NCBI RefSeq assembly: GCF_016651105.1 | Contig: NZ_JAEKEL010000001.1 | Coordinates: 2,036,001 to 2,100,000, forward strand | From: Pseudomonas sp. TH15 | GTDB lineage: Bacteria > Pseudomonadota > Gammaproteobacteria > Pseudomonadales > Pseudomonadaceae | DNA length: 64,000 bases | Reading direction: 5' to 3' | In this document: in pieces, positions 40,993 to 50,101 of the stretch | Numbering within the stretch: position 1 is the first letter of the stretch | Layout: each line of letters opens with the position of its first letter | The notes under the pieces: generated by a model | Seen by the model: the letters and a program-made list of their open reading frames with translations, nothing else | Databases searched by the model: none | What the model was told of the DNA's origin: nothing | Made by a program: the position numbers and the translations under genes

Positions 40993-41895
40993 TTATTGGG
41001 TAGGGTATTCGCGATGCATCTGCGCCAGCTGCGCATCCTTGTCTTCCCACAACTTATTGATCCAACCCTGAAACTCCAGTCGGTATTCCCCATCCTGGTC
41101 GTAATTCTTGCCAATGAACTGCGGCGGAATCTTCAACTCTTCAAAATTCACCACTACATCTTTCACGTTCCCGCAGAGCAAATCCCAATAACCCGGACGC
41201 CCGCCCGGATAGTGAATGGTCACATTGACGATGGATTCCAGCTGCTCACCCATCGCATCCAGCACAAACGCAATGCCGCCAGCCTTGGGTTTCAGCAGAT
41301 AGCGAAACGGTGATTTTTGCTGGGCATGCTTGCCCTCGGTGAAGCGTGTGCCTTCGACGAAATTGAAAATCCCCACCGGGCTATTGCGGAACTTGTCGCA
41401 GGTCTTGCGGGTGGTTTCCAGGTCTTTGCCTTTCTTCTCCGGGTGTTTTTCCAGGTAGGCCTTGGAGTAGCGCTTCATGAACGGAAAGCCCAGGGTCCAC
41501 CAGGCCAGACCAATCACTGGCACCCAGATCAGTTCTTGTTTGAGAAAGAACTTCAGCGGCTGGATACGGCGGTTGAGTACGTATTGCAGCACCATGATGT
41601 CGACCCAGCTCTGGTGGTTACTGGTGATCAGGTACGAGTGTTCGTAGTCCAGCCCTTCAAGGCCCGTGAGGTGCCAGCGGGTACGGCAGACCAGGTTCAT
41701 CCAGGCCTTGTTGTTGCTGATCCAGGCTTCATGGGTGTGGCCCATCAACCAACGCGTGAAGCGCTGGGTGAGGGCAAACGGCAACACCTTGAAAATCGCT
41801 ACGCAGAACAGAAACGAGCACAGCAAAATGGTATTCAGTGCCAACAGCAGCGAGGCGATCACGCCGCGCACGGGTGCAGGTAGGAATTGCAGCAT
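40993..41895 (-). CDS. Lysophospholipid acyltransferase (PlsC/YihG-like)
   Basis: A 300-residue inner-membrane protein of the 1-acylglycerol-3-phosphate acyltransferase family. The catalytic HX4D motif is NHQSWVDIMVL (about residues 93-103), and the substrate motif is FVEGTRFTEGK. Hydrophobic stretches lie at about 10-35 and 125-140. It resembles E. coli YihG, a second LPA acyltransferase that sets fatty-acid composition. Its start abuts the pta stop exactly, so it is probably read with pta. Confidence 0.9.
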   Translation of the reverse strand: MLQFLPAPVRGVIASLLLALNTILLCSFLFCVAIFKVLPFALTQRFTRWLMGHTHEAWISNNKAWMNLVCRTRWHLTGLEGLDYEHSYLITSNHQSWVDIMVLQYVLNRRIQPLKFFLKQELIWVPVIGLAWWTLGFPFMKRYSKAYLEKHPEKKGKDLETTRKTCDKFRNSPVGIFNFVEGTRFTEGKHAQQKSPFRYLLKPKAGGIAFVLDAMGEQLESIVNVTIHYPGGRPGYWDLLCGNVKDVVVNFEELKIPPQFIGKNYDQDGEYRLEFQGWINKLWEDKDAQLAQMHREYPTQ

Positions 41896-43995
41896 TTAAA
41901 GATCCAAAGGTCGGTTGGCAGCTTGAATCGCGGTCAACGCGATGGTGTAGACGATGTCGTCGACTTGCGCGCCGCGCGGCAGGTCGTTCACCGGTTTGCG
42001 CAGGCCTTGCAGCATCGGCCCGAGGCTGACGCAGTCGGCGCTGCGTTGCACGGCTTTGTGGGTGGTGTTGCCGGTGTTCAGGTCGGGGAACACGAAGACC
42101 GTGGCGCGACCGGCCACCTGACTGTTCGGCGCCAGTTGCCGGGCCACGGTTTCGTTGGCGGCGGCGTCGTACTGCAACGGGCCGTCGATCAGCAACGAGT
42201 TTTGTTGTTCGTGGGCGAGCAACGTTGCTTCGCGGACCTTCTCGACTTCTTCACCGCTGGCTGACTCACCGCTGGAATAGCTGATCATCGCCACCCGTGG
42301 GGTGATGCCAAACGCGGCGGCCGAGTCGGCGCTTTGCAACGCGATCTCGGCCAATTCGCTGGCGCTCGGGTGTGGGTTCATCACGCAGTCACCGTAAACC
42401 AGCACTTCCTCGGGAAACAGCATAAAGAACACCGATGACACCAGCGTGCAGCCCGGCGCGGTCTTGATCAGTTGCAGGGCCGGGCGGATGGTGTTGGCGG
42501 TGGAGTGGATGACCCCGGAGACGAGGCCGTCGACTTCATCCAGCGCGAGCATCATGGTGCCGATCACCACGGTGTCTTCCAGTTGCTGCTCGGCCATCGG
42601 TGCGTTGAGGCTTTTGGTCTTGCGCAGGGCAACCATCGGTTCGATGTAGTTACCGCGAATCAGGTCCGGGTCAAGAATCTCCAGGCCGGGCGGCAACTCG
42701 ATACCTTGGGCGCGGGCCACGGCTTCGACGTCCGCCGGTTTGGCCAGCAACACGCAACGGGCGATCCCGCGCGCCTGGCAGATCGCGGCGGCTTGCACGG
42801 TCAGCGGCTCGCTGCCTTCAGGCAACACAATGCGCTTGTTGGCAGCCTGGGCACGCTGGATCAGTTGATAGCGGAACACTGCGGGCGACAAGCGCATTTC
42901 CCGTGGCGTACCGCAACGCTGGTGCAGCCATTTGGCGTCGAGGTGGCTGGCGACGAAATCGGTGATGATCTCCGCGCGCTCGCGGTCGTCGATCGGGATT
43001 TCCTTGTTCAGGCCGTTTAACAGGTTGGCGGTTTCGTAGGACCCGGTGCTCACCGACAACACCGGCAGGCCAGCCTGCAAGGCACCACGGCACAGGTCCA
43101 TGATTCGCGGGTCGGGCAGGGTGTCGCTGGTCAGCAACAGGCCGGCCAGCGGCACGCCGTTCATGGCGGCGAGGCTGACGGCGAGAATGATGTCGTCACG
43201 ATCGCCGGGGGTCACCACCAGCACGCCGGGCTTGAGTAGCTCCACGGTATTGCGCATGGTGCGGGCGCAGATGATGATTTTGGTCATGCGCCGGGTTTCG
43301 TAGTCACCGGCATTGAGAATTTGCGCGCCCATCAGGTCGGCGACGTCACGGGTGCGCGGGGCGTTCAGTTCCGGCTGGAACGGAATGCAGCCGAGCAGCC
43401 GGAAGTCGCCGCTGCGCAGCAAAGGCGAGTGCTCTTTCAGGCGCGAGGCGAAGGCCTCCATGCTTTCGTCGGTCTTTACCTTGTTCAGGATCACGCCGAG
43501 GACCTTCGGGTCTTTCGGGCCGCCGAACAACTGCGCCTGCAATTCCACCCGGCCGGAGAGTTCGGTCAGCACTTCGTTTTCCGGTGCCGAGACCAGAATC
43601 ACTTCGGCATCGAGGCTCTTGGCCAAGTGCAGATTGACCCGTGCGGCGTAGCTGGCGCTGCGGGTCGGAACCATGCCTTCGACGATCAGCACGTCTTTGC
43701 CGATGGCCGCCTGCTGATACAGGGTGATGATTTCTTCGAGTAATTCGTCCAGCTGACCGTCGCCGAGCATGCGCTCGACATGGGCCAGGCCCAGTGGTTG
43801 CGGCGGCTTGAGGCCGTGGGTGCGCGCCACCAGTTCAGTGGAGCGCTCAGGGCCGGTGTCACCCGGATGCGGCTGGGCAATCGGTTTGAAAAAGCCGACT
43901 TTCAGCCCGGCTCGCTCAAGGGTACGCACCAGCCCGAGGCTGATGGAGGTCAGACCCACACCAAAATCGGTGGGCGCGATAAAAAAAGTTTGCAT
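41896..43995 (-). CDS. pta: Phosphate acetyltransferase Pta (long form)
   Basis: Interconverts acetyl-CoA and acetyl phosphate. The product has 699 residues in the three-part gammaproteobacterial layout: an N-terminal BioD-like P-loop domain, a DRTGG domain (about 215-330), and the catalytic PTA_PTB domain (about 375-695, including YGDCVMNPHPSASELAEIAL, cited in part). ATG 43995 begins MQTFFIAPT; the frame extends seven codons upstream without support. No ackA lies beside it. Confidence 0.95.
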   Translation of the reverse strand: MQTFFIAPTDFGVGLTSISLGLVRTLERAGLKVGFFKPIAQPHPGDTGPERSTELVARTHGLKPPQPLGLAHVERMLGDGQLDELLEEIITLYQQAAIGKDVLIVEGMVPTRSASYAARVNLHLAKSLDAEVILVSAPENEVLTELSGRVELQAQLFGGPKDPKVLGVILNKVKTDESMEAFASRLKEHSPLLRSGDFRLLGCIPFQPELNAPRTRDVADLMGAQILNAGDYETRRMTKIIICARTMRNTVELLKPGVLVVTPGDRDDIILAVSLAAMNGVPLAGLLLTSDTLPDPRIMDLCRGALQAGLPVLSVSTGSYETANLLNGLNKEIPIDDRERAEIITDFVASHLDAKWLHQRCGTPREMRLSPAVFRYQLIQRAQAANKRIVLPEGSEPLTVQAAAICQARGIARCVLLAKPADVEAVARAQGIELPPGLEILDPDLIRGNYIEPMVALRKTKSLNAPMAEQQLEDTVVIGTMMLALDEVDGLVSGVIHSTANTIRPALQLIKTAPGCTLVSSVFFMLFPEEVLVYGDCVMNPHPSASELAEIALQSADSAAAFGITPRVAMISYSSGESASGEEVEKVREATLLAHEQQNSLLIDGPLQYDAAANETVARQLAPNSQVAGRATVFVFPDLNTGNTTHKAVQRSADCVSLGPMLQGLRKPVNDLPRGAQVDDIVYTIALTAIQAANRPLDL

Positions 43996-44055
43996 GCGGA
44001 TTCCCTGGAGGTGCATGGCAATGGTGAACGCCTATGACTGGCCTTCTACCGAAAT

Positions 44056-44364
44056 TCAGTCGCCAAGGTTATCGCTAACCGAGCCTTGTGCGCACCAACC
44101 GCAGTCAAAGGGTTGGCCTATTTTTTCAATACGTTGCGCCGGGTCCAGGACCCAGGCCCGGGATTGCCAGGGCGGCTGGTGGCGCAGGTGCTGGGTATGA
44201 CCGCAGGAAAGCTCGGCCACCCAGTGCCCGTCCTCGTCCTGATGAAAGCCTGTGACCGTCGAGAACTGCGCCGCAATCCGTCTGTCCGGGTTGTGTTCGC
44301 TTTCGGGCGATTGCTTCGCTAAACTTGGTCTTTCTATATTCTTCTGCAAAAGGTCTCGCCCCAT
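44056..44364 (-). CDS. DUF3565 domain protein
   Basis: A small protein of unknown function, 102 residues from the ATG at 44364. The DUF3565 core is TVTGFHQDEDGHWVAELSCG followed by HTQHLRHQPPW and FDCGWC. The conserved Cys and His suggest metal binding. The start is uncertain: the ATG at 44364 overlaps the slyD ATG head to head (CATG, 44362-44365), and the first 30 residues do not resemble the family. A start further in is likely, but no clear ATG or GTG is present there. Confidence 0.75.
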   Translation of the reverse strand: MGRDLLQKNIERPSLAKQSPESEHNPDRRIAAQFSTVTGFHQDEDGHWVAELSCGHTQHLRHQPPWQSRAWVLDPAQRIEKIGQPFDCGWCAQGSVSDNLGD

Positions 44365-44848
44365 GCTGATCGCCGCCAATAAGGCTGTCTCCATCGACTA
44401 TACCCTGACCAACGACGCTGGTGAGGTCATCGACAGCTCCGCCGGCGGCGCGCCGCTGGTCTACCTGCAAGGCGCAGGTAACATCATTCCGGGCCTGGAA
44501 AAGGCGCTGGAAGGCAAGAAAGTCGGTGACGAACTGACTGTCGCCGTAGAACCTGAAGATGCTTACGGCGAATACGCTGCCGAACTGGTCAGCACCCTGA
44601 GCCGCAGCATGTTCGAAGGCGTCGACGAACTGGAAGTGGGCATGCAGTTCCACGCTTCCGCGCCGGACGGCCAGATGCAAATCGTCACTATCCGTGACCT
44701 GGACGGCGACGATGTCACCGTCGACGGCAACCACCCGTTGGCCGGTCAGCGCCTGAATTTCCAGGTCAAGATCATCGACATCCGTGACGCCAGCCAGGAA
44801 GAAATCGCTCATGGTCACGTCCATGGCGAAGGTGGCCATCACCACTGA
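44363..44848 (+). CDS. slyD: FKBP-type peptidyl-prolyl isomerase SlyD
   Basis: A cytoplasmic prolyl isomerase and chaperone that also binds nickel. The product has 161 residues: an FKBP domain with inserted flap (YTLTNDAGEVIDSS, PGLEKALEGKKVGDE, EDAYGEY) and a His-rich tail HGHVHGEGGHHH. ATG 44363 was chosen; the longer frame upstream lies inside the antisense DUF3565 gene. A possible promoter with TATATT lies about 30 bases upstream. Confidence 0.93.
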   Translation: MLIAANKAVSIDYTLTNDAGEVIDSSAGGAPLVYLQGAGNIIPGLEKALEGKKVGDELTVAVEPEDAYGEYAAELVSTLSRSMFEGVDELEVGMQFHASAPDGQMQIVTIRDLDGDDVTVDGNHPLAGQRLNFQVKIIDIRDASQEEIAHGHVHGEGGHHH

Positions 44849-44876
44849 TTTCTGCGCTAAGCTCAGAGAACTGGAG

Positions 44877-44900
44877 AGGCGCCCGAGGGGCGCCTTTTTT
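44877..44900 (+). terminator. Intrinsic terminator of slyD
   Basis: AGGCGCCC (44877-44884) pairs perfectly with GGGCGCCT (44888-44895), followed by a T-run to 44900. Confidence 0.92.
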
Positions 44901-44971
44901 AGTCCGCGGCTGTCCCAGGCGGCGCCGCCAAGTGGCTGTTTCGAGAAGAATATGGGAATTTGGAGTTCGTC

Positions 44972-45454
44972 ATGAGTGCTTTCCACGACCTTAAATTGAC
45001 AGCCCTGGATGGTCAGGAGCTACCTCTGGCGCCCTTCAAAGGGCACGTCGTGCTGGTGGTCAACGTTGCCTCCAAATGTGGTTTGACCCCACAGTACGCG
45101 GCGCTGGAAAACCTCTATCAGCAATTCAAGGGCCAGGGCTTCAGCGTGCTGGGTTTGCCGTGCAACCAGTTTGCGGGACAAGAGCCAGGCACCGAGAAAG
45201 AGATCCAGGAATTCTGCAGCCTCAACTATGGCGTGACCTTTCCGTTGTCCAGCAAGCTGGAAGTCAACGGTCACGAACGTCATCAGTTGTACCGTTTGCT
45301 GGCGGGCGAGGGCGCGGAGTTTCCGGGCGATATCACCTGGAACTTCGAAAAATTCCTGCTGGGTAAAGACGGGCGGGTGCTGGCGCGTTTCTCGCCGCGG
45401 ACGGCGCCGGATGATCCGACGATTGTTCATGCAATCGAAAAAGCACTGAGCTGA
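44972..45454 (+). CDS. Glutathione/thioredoxin peroxidase (BtuE/Gpx type)
   Basis: A 160-residue peroxidase that reduces hydrogen and lipid peroxides. The peroxidatic residue is Cys36 (NVASKCGLTPQY) rather than selenocysteine. The Gln of LPCNQFAGQEPG and the Trp-Asn of TWNFEKFL complete the active site. The ATG at 44972 follows GGAG by six bases; a TTG 12 bases upstream is in frame. Confidence 0.94.
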   Translation: MSAFHDLKLTALDGQELPLAPFKGHVVLVVNVASKCGLTPQYAALENLYQQFKGQGFSVLGLPCNQFAGQEPGTEKEIQEFCSLNYGVTFPLSSKLEVNGHERHQLYRLLAGEGAEFPGDITWNFEKFLLGKDGRVLARFSPRTAPDDPTIVHAIEKALS

Positions 45455-45466
45455 TTCCGCAAGATC

Positions 45467-45542
45467 AAAAGATCGCAGCCTTCGGCAGCTCCTACGGGTG
45501 TTCACATTCCCGCGTAGGAGCTGCCGAACGCTGCGATCTTTT
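45467..45542. repeat. REPIN-type palindrome, family 1
   Basis: Arms 45467-45496 and 45513-45542 are almost perfectly complementary (AAAAGATCGCAGCCTTCGGC and its partner). The flanking A and T runs may also end transcription after gpx. Confidence 0.85.
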
Positions 45543-45642
45543 CGTTTCTAATCCTTAATCACTTAAATCAATAGTACTGTTCAAGGCTTACGACTCTCCA
45601 TATTATCGCCGTCATAAAGTCTATATTCCCGTGGAGCGTCCC

Positions 45643-46746
45643 ATGCCTGTCAAAGCCCTGTTCAAACCGTTCCACCTTGGCACCCTCGAACTGCCGTCCC
45701 GCGTCGTCATGGCGCCGATGACCCGCTCCTTTTCCCCAGGCGGCGTGCCTAATTCCAAGGTGATCGAATACTACCGTCGCCGCGCCGCCGCCGGTGTTGG
45801 CCTGATCATCACCGAAGGCACCACCGTCGGCCACAAGGCCTCCAACGGCTACCCGAATGTGCCGCATTTCTACGGCGAAGCAGCGCTGGCGGGCTGGAAA
45901 AAAGTCGTCGACGCAGTGCACGCCGAGGGCGGCAAGATCGTTCCGCAGCTGTGGCACGTGGGCAGTGTGCGTCGCATTGGCACCGAGCCGGATGCCAGCG
46001 TTCCGGGCTATGGCCCGTCTGAAAAATTGAAGGACGGTCAGGTCGTGGTTCACGGCATGACCAAGCAGGATATCCAGGACGTGATTGCTGCGTTTGCCCA
46101 GTCTGCCAAGGACGCGCAAAGCATCGGTATGGACGGCGTGGAAATCCACGGTGCTCACGGCTATCTGGTCGACCAGTTCTTCTGGGAAGGCACTAACCAG
46201 CGCACCGATGAATACGGCGGCAGCCTGGCCAATCGTTCGCGGTTCGCCATCGAGTTGATTCAGGCGGTACGCGCTGCGGTAGGCGAAGGTTTCCCGATCA
46301 TCTTCCGTTTCTCCCAGTGGAAGCAGCAGGACTACACCGCGCGCCTGGTGCAAACCCCGGAAGCCTTGGGCGAATTCCTCAAGCCGTTATCCGACGCTGG
46401 CGTGGATATTTTCCACTGCTCGACGCGGCGTTTCTGGGAACCAGAGTTCGACGGTTCCGACCTGAACCTGGCCGGCTGGACTCGCAAGCTCACCGGCAAA
46501 CCGACTATCACCGTGGGCAGCGTCGGCCTGGATGGCGAGTTCCTGCAGTTCATGGTCAACACTGACAAAATCGCCCAACCGGCCAGCCTGGAAAATCTGC
46601 TGGAGCGTTTGAATAACGAAGAGTTCGATTTGGTAGCGGTTGGCCGTGCGCTGCTGGTGGACCCGGACTGGGCGCAGAAAGTGCGCGATGGCCGTGAAGA
46701 AGACATCCTGCCGTTCAGCCGTGAGGCGTTGATGACGCTGGTTTAA
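45643..46746 (+). CDS. Old Yellow Enzyme family FMN oxidoreductase
   Basis: An NAD(P)H:flavin oxidoreductase that reduces activated alkenes such as enones and nitro compounds. The product has 367 residues in a TIM barrel. The signature segment is VEIHGAHGYLVDQFFWEGTN followed by QRTDEYGGSLANR; VAVGRALLVDPDW is the phosphate-binding end. The ATG at 45643 follows GGAG. Similar to the gene I recall at PA0840; physiological substrate unknown. Confidence 0.93.
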   Translation: MPVKALFKPFHLGTLELPSRVVMAPMTRSFSPGGVPNSKVIEYYRRRAAAGVGLIITEGTTVGHKASNGYPNVPHFYGEAALAGWKKVVDAVHAEGGKIVPQLWHVGSVRRIGTEPDASVPGYGPSEKLKDGQVVVHGMTKQDIQDVIAAFAQSAKDAQSIGMDGVEIHGAHGYLVDQFFWEGTNQRTDEYGGSLANRSRFAIELIQAVRAAVGEGFPIIFRFSQWKQQDYTARLVQTPEALGEFLKPLSDAGVDIFHCSTRRFWEPEFDGSDLNLAGWTRKLTGKPTITVGSVGLDGEFLQFMVNTDKIAQPASLENLLERLNNEEFDLVAVGRALLVDPDWAQKVRDGREEDILPFSREALMTLV

Positions 46747-46767
46747 GCGGCGATTGGTAGGGCCTAT

Positions 46768-46858
46768 TCGCGGGCAAGCCTCGCTCCTACAGGTGTCTCT
46801 GCCGACTACAAAATATGTGAACACCCAAGATCCAATGTGGGAGCGAGCCTGCTCGCGA
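46768..46858. repeat. REPIN-type palindrome, family 2, imperfect
   Basis: TCGCGGGCAAGCCTCGCTCC and GGGAGCGAGCCTGCTCGCGA are partly complementary and enclose about 50 bases. It lies between the convergent OYE and glycosyltransferase genes. Confidence 0.75.
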
Positions 46859-46883
46859 AGGCGGTTGTCAGGTCGGCAAAGAT

Positions 46884-48059
46884 TCAGGGCAGTGTCTGGG
46901 CCCCTGGCACCACCAACTCCCCCAAACATGCCCCACGCAAATGGCTTTCAAACTGTTCGATAATAGCGCCCCAGCCCTGACGACTCGCATGCTGGCGCGC
47001 ATTGAGCCGCACGCAACGCAAGGTCTCGTCTTCCTCCAGCAACCAGCGCGCCGCCTCGCAGAACGCCGCTTCATCCCCCGGCATTGCCAGTACGCCGTTG
47101 TAGCCGTGGCGAATGTGCTGACCGGCAGCCGCCAGATCGTAGGCCACCACGCCCAGCCCCGAGGCCAGCGCTTCAAGCACCACATTGCCGAAGGTCTCGG
47201 TCATGCTCGGAAACAGAAACACATCCCCCGACGCATAGTGACTGGCCAGAGCTTCGCCGCGCTGCGAACCGCAGAAAATGGCCTCGGGTAATTCCTTCTC
47301 CAAAGCCATGCGCAACGGACCATCGCCAATCACGATCAACTTCAGGTTTCGCTGTGGGAAAGAGCTCTTCAGCGCGTCGAAACTGCGCTTGAGCAACCCC
47401 AGGTTTTTCTCGTGAGCCAGGCGTCCTACATGGATAACGGCAATGTCATCTTCGCTCAATCCCCATTGCTCACGCAGCGCGTTCAGACGCTTGCTGGGGT
47501 GAAACAACTGGCTGTCGACGCCGCGGGAGAGCAGCGCCAAGCGCTCGAAATGCCGACGCTCCAGTTCCAGCCGCTGACTGACGCTGGGCACCAGGGTCAA
47601 GGTCGAGCGGTTGTGAAACCAGCGCAGATAGTGGGTCAGCATTCGCGTCAGCAGACCGAGCCCATACTGGCTCGAGTACTGCTGGAAGTTGGTGTGAAAG
47701 CCGCTGACCACCGAAATCCCCAGCCGCCGCGCGGCGCGCAACGCCGACAAACCCAGCGGGCCTTCAGTGGCGATGTACAGCACGTCGGGGCGATGGCGTT
47801 TCCAGCGCCGCAGCAGTTTGTGCATCGACGACTGACCCCACTGCAATCCGGGATAACCGGGCAACGGCCAGCCGCGACAGAGCAACAACTCATCGTCGCT
47901 GCCCAGTTGCCGATCACAACCCTGGCGCGGTCGCACCAGTTCCACTTGATGCCCACGCGCGCGCAAACCGTCGCACAAGCGGCCAAGGGTATTGGCCACG
48001 CCGTTGATTTCCGGGGGGAAGGTTTCGGTGATCAGAGTGATATGCAGAGCTGTCGTCAT
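46884..48059 (-). CDS. GT4 family glycosyltransferase
   Basis: A 391-residue retaining glycosyltransferase with GT-B fold, similar to bacterial mannosyltransferases that act on glycolipids. The N-terminal domain has ITETFPPEINGVANTLGRL; the C-terminal nucleotide-sugar domain has IHVGRLAHEKNLGLL and the EX7E-like MTETFGNVVLEALASGLG. A second in-frame ATG at 48083 would add eight residues. No signal peptide. The acceptor is unknown; its neighbour is cysZ. Confidence 0.9.
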   Translation of the reverse strand: MTTALHITLITETFPPEINGVANTLGRLCDGLRARGHQVELVRPRQGCDRQLGSDDELLLCRGWPLPGYPGLQWGQSSMHKLLRRWKRHRPDVLYIATEGPLGLSALRAARRLGISVVSGFHTNFQQYSSQYGLGLLTRMLTHYLRWFHNRSTLTLVPSVSQRLELERRHFERLALLSRGVDSQLFHPSKRLNALREQWGLSEDDIAVIHVGRLAHEKNLGLLKRSFDALKSSFPQRNLKLIVIGDGPLRMALEKELPEAIFCGSQRGEALASHYASGDVFLFPSMTETFGNVVLEALASGLGVVAYDLAAAGQHIRHGYNGVLAMPGDEAAFCEAARWLLEEDETLRCVRLNARQHASRQGWGAIIEQFESHLRGACLGELVVPGAQTLP

Positions 48060-48123
48060 GACCTCAGTGTCGGCTGAGGCCATGTCGCCATTGTGGCGTT
48101 TCGATGATGGATTTGTGACCGAC

Positions 48124-48876
48124 TCAGCGTTGGGGCACCAGGTTCTCTGCGCCTCGTTCGCGCACCCAGAACAAGGTCGCCCCGGCCACGGCCGCCGGCA
48201 TCATCAAAATGTTGACCACCGGAATCAGCAGTACGAGGTAAACAATCCCGCCAAAACTCATGCTCTGCCAGCGTTTCTGGCGCAGCCAGGCGAGCATCTC
48301 GTTCCAGCCGAGTTTGTGGTTGTCGGCCGGGTAGTCGATGTACTGGATTGCCATCATCCACACCCCGAACAGCAGCCACAGCGGCGCGGCGATGATGTTC
48401 ACCACCGGGATGAACGACAGGATGAACAGGCCAATGGCCCGCGGCAGGAAGTAGCCGAGTTTGCGCATTTCCCGGGCCAGGGTGCGGGGGATCATTTCGA
48501 TCAGTTCGCCCCAGCTGAAGGACGGGAAGTCGTCGGTGCCACGCACCACCACTTCGACTTTCTCCGCCAGGAAGCCGTTGAACGGCGCGGCGATGACGTT
48601 GGCCAGCATGGTGAAGGTGAAAAACACCATCAGCGCCACCAGCACCACAAAAATCGGCCAAAGGATGTAACTGAGGAAACTCAGCCAGTCGGGCAGGGAC
48701 GGCATCAACGTGTCGACCCACATACTGAATTGATGGCCAGCGAGGTAAATCAATCCGACGAACAGCACGAGGTTGATCGCCAGCGGCAACAACACGAACA
48801 AACGCAGGCCCGGGCTCAGGACCAGCTTGAGGCCTTCGCGCAGGTATTGCGGGCCGGACAGAACAGGGGCGGGCAT
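48124..48876 (-). CDS. cysZ: Sulfate transporter CysZ (EI24 family)
   Basis: An inner-membrane protein that helps sulfate uptake for cysteine synthesis. The product has 250 residues with hydrophobic helices at about 20-45, 68-95, 140-170 and 205-235. Family segments are [16 protein letters not shown] and [15 protein letters not shown]. Last recognisable core gene before the accessory region; 140 bases separate it from the Rieske gene. Confidence 0.93.
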   Translation of the reverse strand: MPAPVLSGPQYLREGLKLVLSPGLRLFVLLPLAINLVLFVGLIYLAGHQFSMWVDTLMPSLPDWLSFLSYILWPIFVVLVALMVFFTFTMLANVIAAPFNGFLAEKVEVVVRGTDDFPSFSWGELIEMIPRTLAREMRKLGYFLPRAIGLFILSFIPVVNIIAAPLWLLFGVWMMAIQYIDYPADNHKLGWNEMLAWLRQKRWQSMSFGGIVYLVLLIPVVNILMMPAAVAGATLFWVRERGAENLVPQR

Positions 48877-49015
48877 AACGTGCTCCGAGCAGAAGGGAAA
48901 CGCGCCGACCTTACCGACTTTGCCTCAAGGGTGAAAGCGCGGTCGCAGCATCGACATTCACTGTAACAAAGATCAGAGGGAGGCTATTCCTCAGTGAATC
49001 GTTTGCCGTCCGCCC

Positions 49016-50101
49016 TCAGAGCGCAAATCGTATCCGGGATTCACGGCGTTGTGCCGGAGGTAACGCTTCTCCCCGTCTCACGGCGGCTAGTAGCTGATCG
49101 ACCCCGATATGCACGGCATCGGCTTGCACGTTGGACGGCTTGAAATTCGGTACATTATCGAGACCTTGCCGGTGCGCCTGAATGATTTTCACGTCCTGAC
49201 GAATAACGATACGGGTGTACAGATGAATGAACGGACGCAACAGACGTAGTATCCAGCGGGGTAGCCGGAAGCGGTAGGCGATGTAGGTATAGACGCGCGA
49301 CTGTCGTAAATCGATGGGTGTGATCTGGCTGATGATGAAGAACGCCGAACTGTCGCCCCAACGGTAGTCGCAGCGCGTAACGTTGGGCGCAAAAAAACGA
49401 TCCGTGTGCACCAATGGCTCGCCGTCGGGGTTACTGAGCCAGTTCAGGAAACCGATCTTGTCGCCGTCATCGTGATAGGTCACTTCAACGCTCTGCGCTT
49501 TACACGCGAGCGTGGCCTCCATTGTTAGCCCCGTGCTGGATCTGAAGATGCCTTCGTGCACAAACACAGTGTGGGGTACGTCCATGAAGTTCTGCACGAG
49601 GCTGCCGACATCTGCCTCGAACGTGTTGATCATGAAATAGGACTGCCAGGGTTTTTCGCCGTAGACCGGTAGCTTGAACACAGGTTTTTCCTGCGGGTTG
49701 CCCGTGCCGGTGTAGACCCAGACCAGTCCGTCCTGTTCTTGCACCACAAAGTGACGCTGGCGGTATCGATACGCGGGCGAAGTCGATGTACACGACATAT
49801 CGCCGACGCTGGGGATGTGCACCACCTGCCCCTGAGCGTCGTAGCGCCAGCCGTGGTAAGGGCACACCAGGCAATCGTCGGCAATCTTGCCGGCCGATAA
49901 GCGCGTTCCGCGATGCACGCACTGGTCGAGCAACGCCGCTGCCCGGCCGTCACGCTGGCGAAAAAGCACCAGGTTCAGGCCCAGAATCTTTGCCTTGTAA
50001 GGTTTGTTTTTGCGCAGTTCTTTCTGTGCGCACGCCACATACCATTGTTCGAGGGTGCCATCGTCCGGCATCTCAAGAAGATTGTTCAAAGGTGCCGACA
50101 T
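49016..50101 (-). CDS. Rieske [2Fe-2S] non-heme iron oxygenase
   Basis: A 361-residue terminal oxygenase of the aromatic-ring/PaO/VanA-like group. The Rieske cluster ligands are Cys61-His63 and Cys80-His83 (CVHRG, CPYHGW). The mononuclear iron site is Asp174-His177-His182 (NFMDVPHTVFVH). The C-terminus has two hydrophobic stretches (about 280-300), which may sit on a membrane. Such enzymes hydroxylate, desaturate or demethylate. No ferredoxin or reductase partner lies nearby. Its start overlaps the GH3 gene by 16 bases, making it third in the desaturase-GH3-Rieske unit. Confidence 0.88.
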   Translation of the reverse strand: MSAPLNNLLEMPDDGTLEQWYVACAQKELRKNKPYKAKILGLNLVLFRQRDGRAAALLDQCVHRGTRLSAGKIADDCLVCPYHGWRYDAQGQVVHIPSVGDMSCTSTSPAYRYRQRHFVVQEQDGLVWVYTGTGNPQEKPVFKLPVYGEKPWQSYFMINTFEADVGSLVQNFMDVPHTVFVHEGIFRSSTGLTMEATLACKAQSVEVTYHDDGDKIGFLNWLSNPDGEPLVHTDRFFAPNVTRCDYRWGDSSAFFIISQITPIDLRQSRVYTYIAYRFRLPRWILRLLRPFIHLYTRIVIRQDVKIIQAHRQGLDNVPNFKPSNVQADAVHIGVDQLLAAVRRGEALPPAQRRESRIRFAL

